Positions 63,770 to 64,000 of a stretch of 64,000 nucleotides of DNA are shown piece after piece. The stretch comes from CAZNEZ01 sp964572475 (GTDB lineage: Bacteria; Bacillota; Clostridia; Lachnospirales; Lachnospiraceae). Below the pieces are notes generated by a model. That model searched no databases. It saw only the letters and a list, made by a program, of their open reading frames with translations, and was not told the DNA's origin. The DNA is taken from NCBI GenBank assembly GCA_964572475.1, contig CAZNEZ010000001.1, positions 1 through 64,000 of the forward strand. Direction: 5' to 3'. The position numbers and the translations under genes are program-made. Position 1 is the stretch's first letter. Each line of letters begins with the position of its first letter.

Positions 63770-64000
63770 ATGGCAATTAGAAATGTAAGAATTATGGGAG
63801 ATGATATATTACGAAAATCATGTAGAGATATAACAGAGATGACACCTAAGCTTCAGACGCTGATTGATGATATGTTTGATACTATGTATGATGCGTACGG
63901 TGTAGGTCTTGCAGCTCCACAGGTTGGAATACTTAAGAGGTTAGTAGTTATTGATACTGATGACAATCCAATTGTACTTATTAATCCAGTTATCATAGAA
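63770..64000 (+). CDS. def: Peptide deformylase, partial (runs off the window)
   Basis: The first 77 residues are present. They show the family start MAIRNVRIMGDDILRKSC and motif I GVGLAAPQVG. The metal-binding motifs II and III lie beyond the end. GGAGG precedes the ATG. The priA-def order, often followed by fmt, is typical of Firmicutes. The enzyme removes the N-formyl group from new proteins. Confidence 0.95.
   Translation, partial: MAIRNVRIMGDDILRKSCRDITEMTPKLQTLIDDMFDTMYDAYGVGLAAPQVGILKRLVVIDTDDNPIVLINPVIIE

Overview
The window looks like a chromosomal stretch from a low-GC, meso-DAP-type Clostridia member, most likely Lachnospiraceae. The grounds are an AT-rich base composition, GGAGG ribosome sites with ATG/GTG/TTG starts, the rimP-nusA-rnpM-ylxQ-infB-rbfA-nrnA-truB-ribF order, rpsO-pnp, tandem CotH proteins, a GH51 arabinofuranosidase, MATE-free but FtsX-type-ABC-rich accessory DNA, and a MurE-type ligase with the DNPR motif. 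No rRNA, tRNA, CRISPR array, prophage or transposase was seen. One 100-N assembly gap (3188-3287) lies inside infB.

Layout. 1-8.7 kb: the transcription/translation operon, from a promoter and leader hairpin to ribF. 8.8-13.7 kb: a small membrane protein, a Na/Pi cotransporter, a secreted NlpC/P60 hydrolase, an orphan P-loop protein and a convergent SDR. 13.8-17.8 kb: rpsO and pnp, each behind a structured leader, then metY. 17.9-26.4 kb: an FtsX-type ABC exporter, a eukaryotic-type HisA, a YhhN/TMEM86 protein, an iron-siderophore/haem-type ABC importer and a small siroheme reductase with ferredoxin domain. 26.5-31.2 kb: two tandem CotH proteins. 31.4-50.2 kb: accessory envelope region with two more FtsX-type exporters, mgtE behind a long structured leader, a two-component system, a secreted protein followed by an ABC-2 exporter, a decayed copy of that cassette, and an adaptor/ATPase set that lacks its permease. 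50.3-64 kb: GH51 arabinofuranosidase, DacA, UppP, FtsK, formate-THF ligase, a DapF-MurE fusion, FolD, PriA and the start of peptide deformylase.

How the genes work together. The first operon builds and matures the translation apparatus (RimP, RbfA, IF2, TruB, RnpM). Fhs and FolD flank the MurE fusion and supply one-carbon folates; DacA, UppP, FtsK, NlpC/P60 and the MurE fusion serve the cell wall. The 31-50 kb region reads as an envelope-stress or peptide export/immunity zone.

Most interesting points: (i) the mgtE leader has its own promoter, a three-way-junction fold and one 13-nt segment with two mutually exclusive partners, one covering the ribosome binding site, and I could not match it to a known riboswitch; (ii) an N-terminal half of DapF is fused to a MurE that has lost the start of its UDP-binding domain; (iii) a two-component/secreted-protein/ABC cassette lies next to a deletion remnant of a second copy; (iv) an adaptor gene is interrupted exactly at an A_AAA_AAC slippery heptamer; (v) paired-hairpin terminators have almost fully covarying stems.
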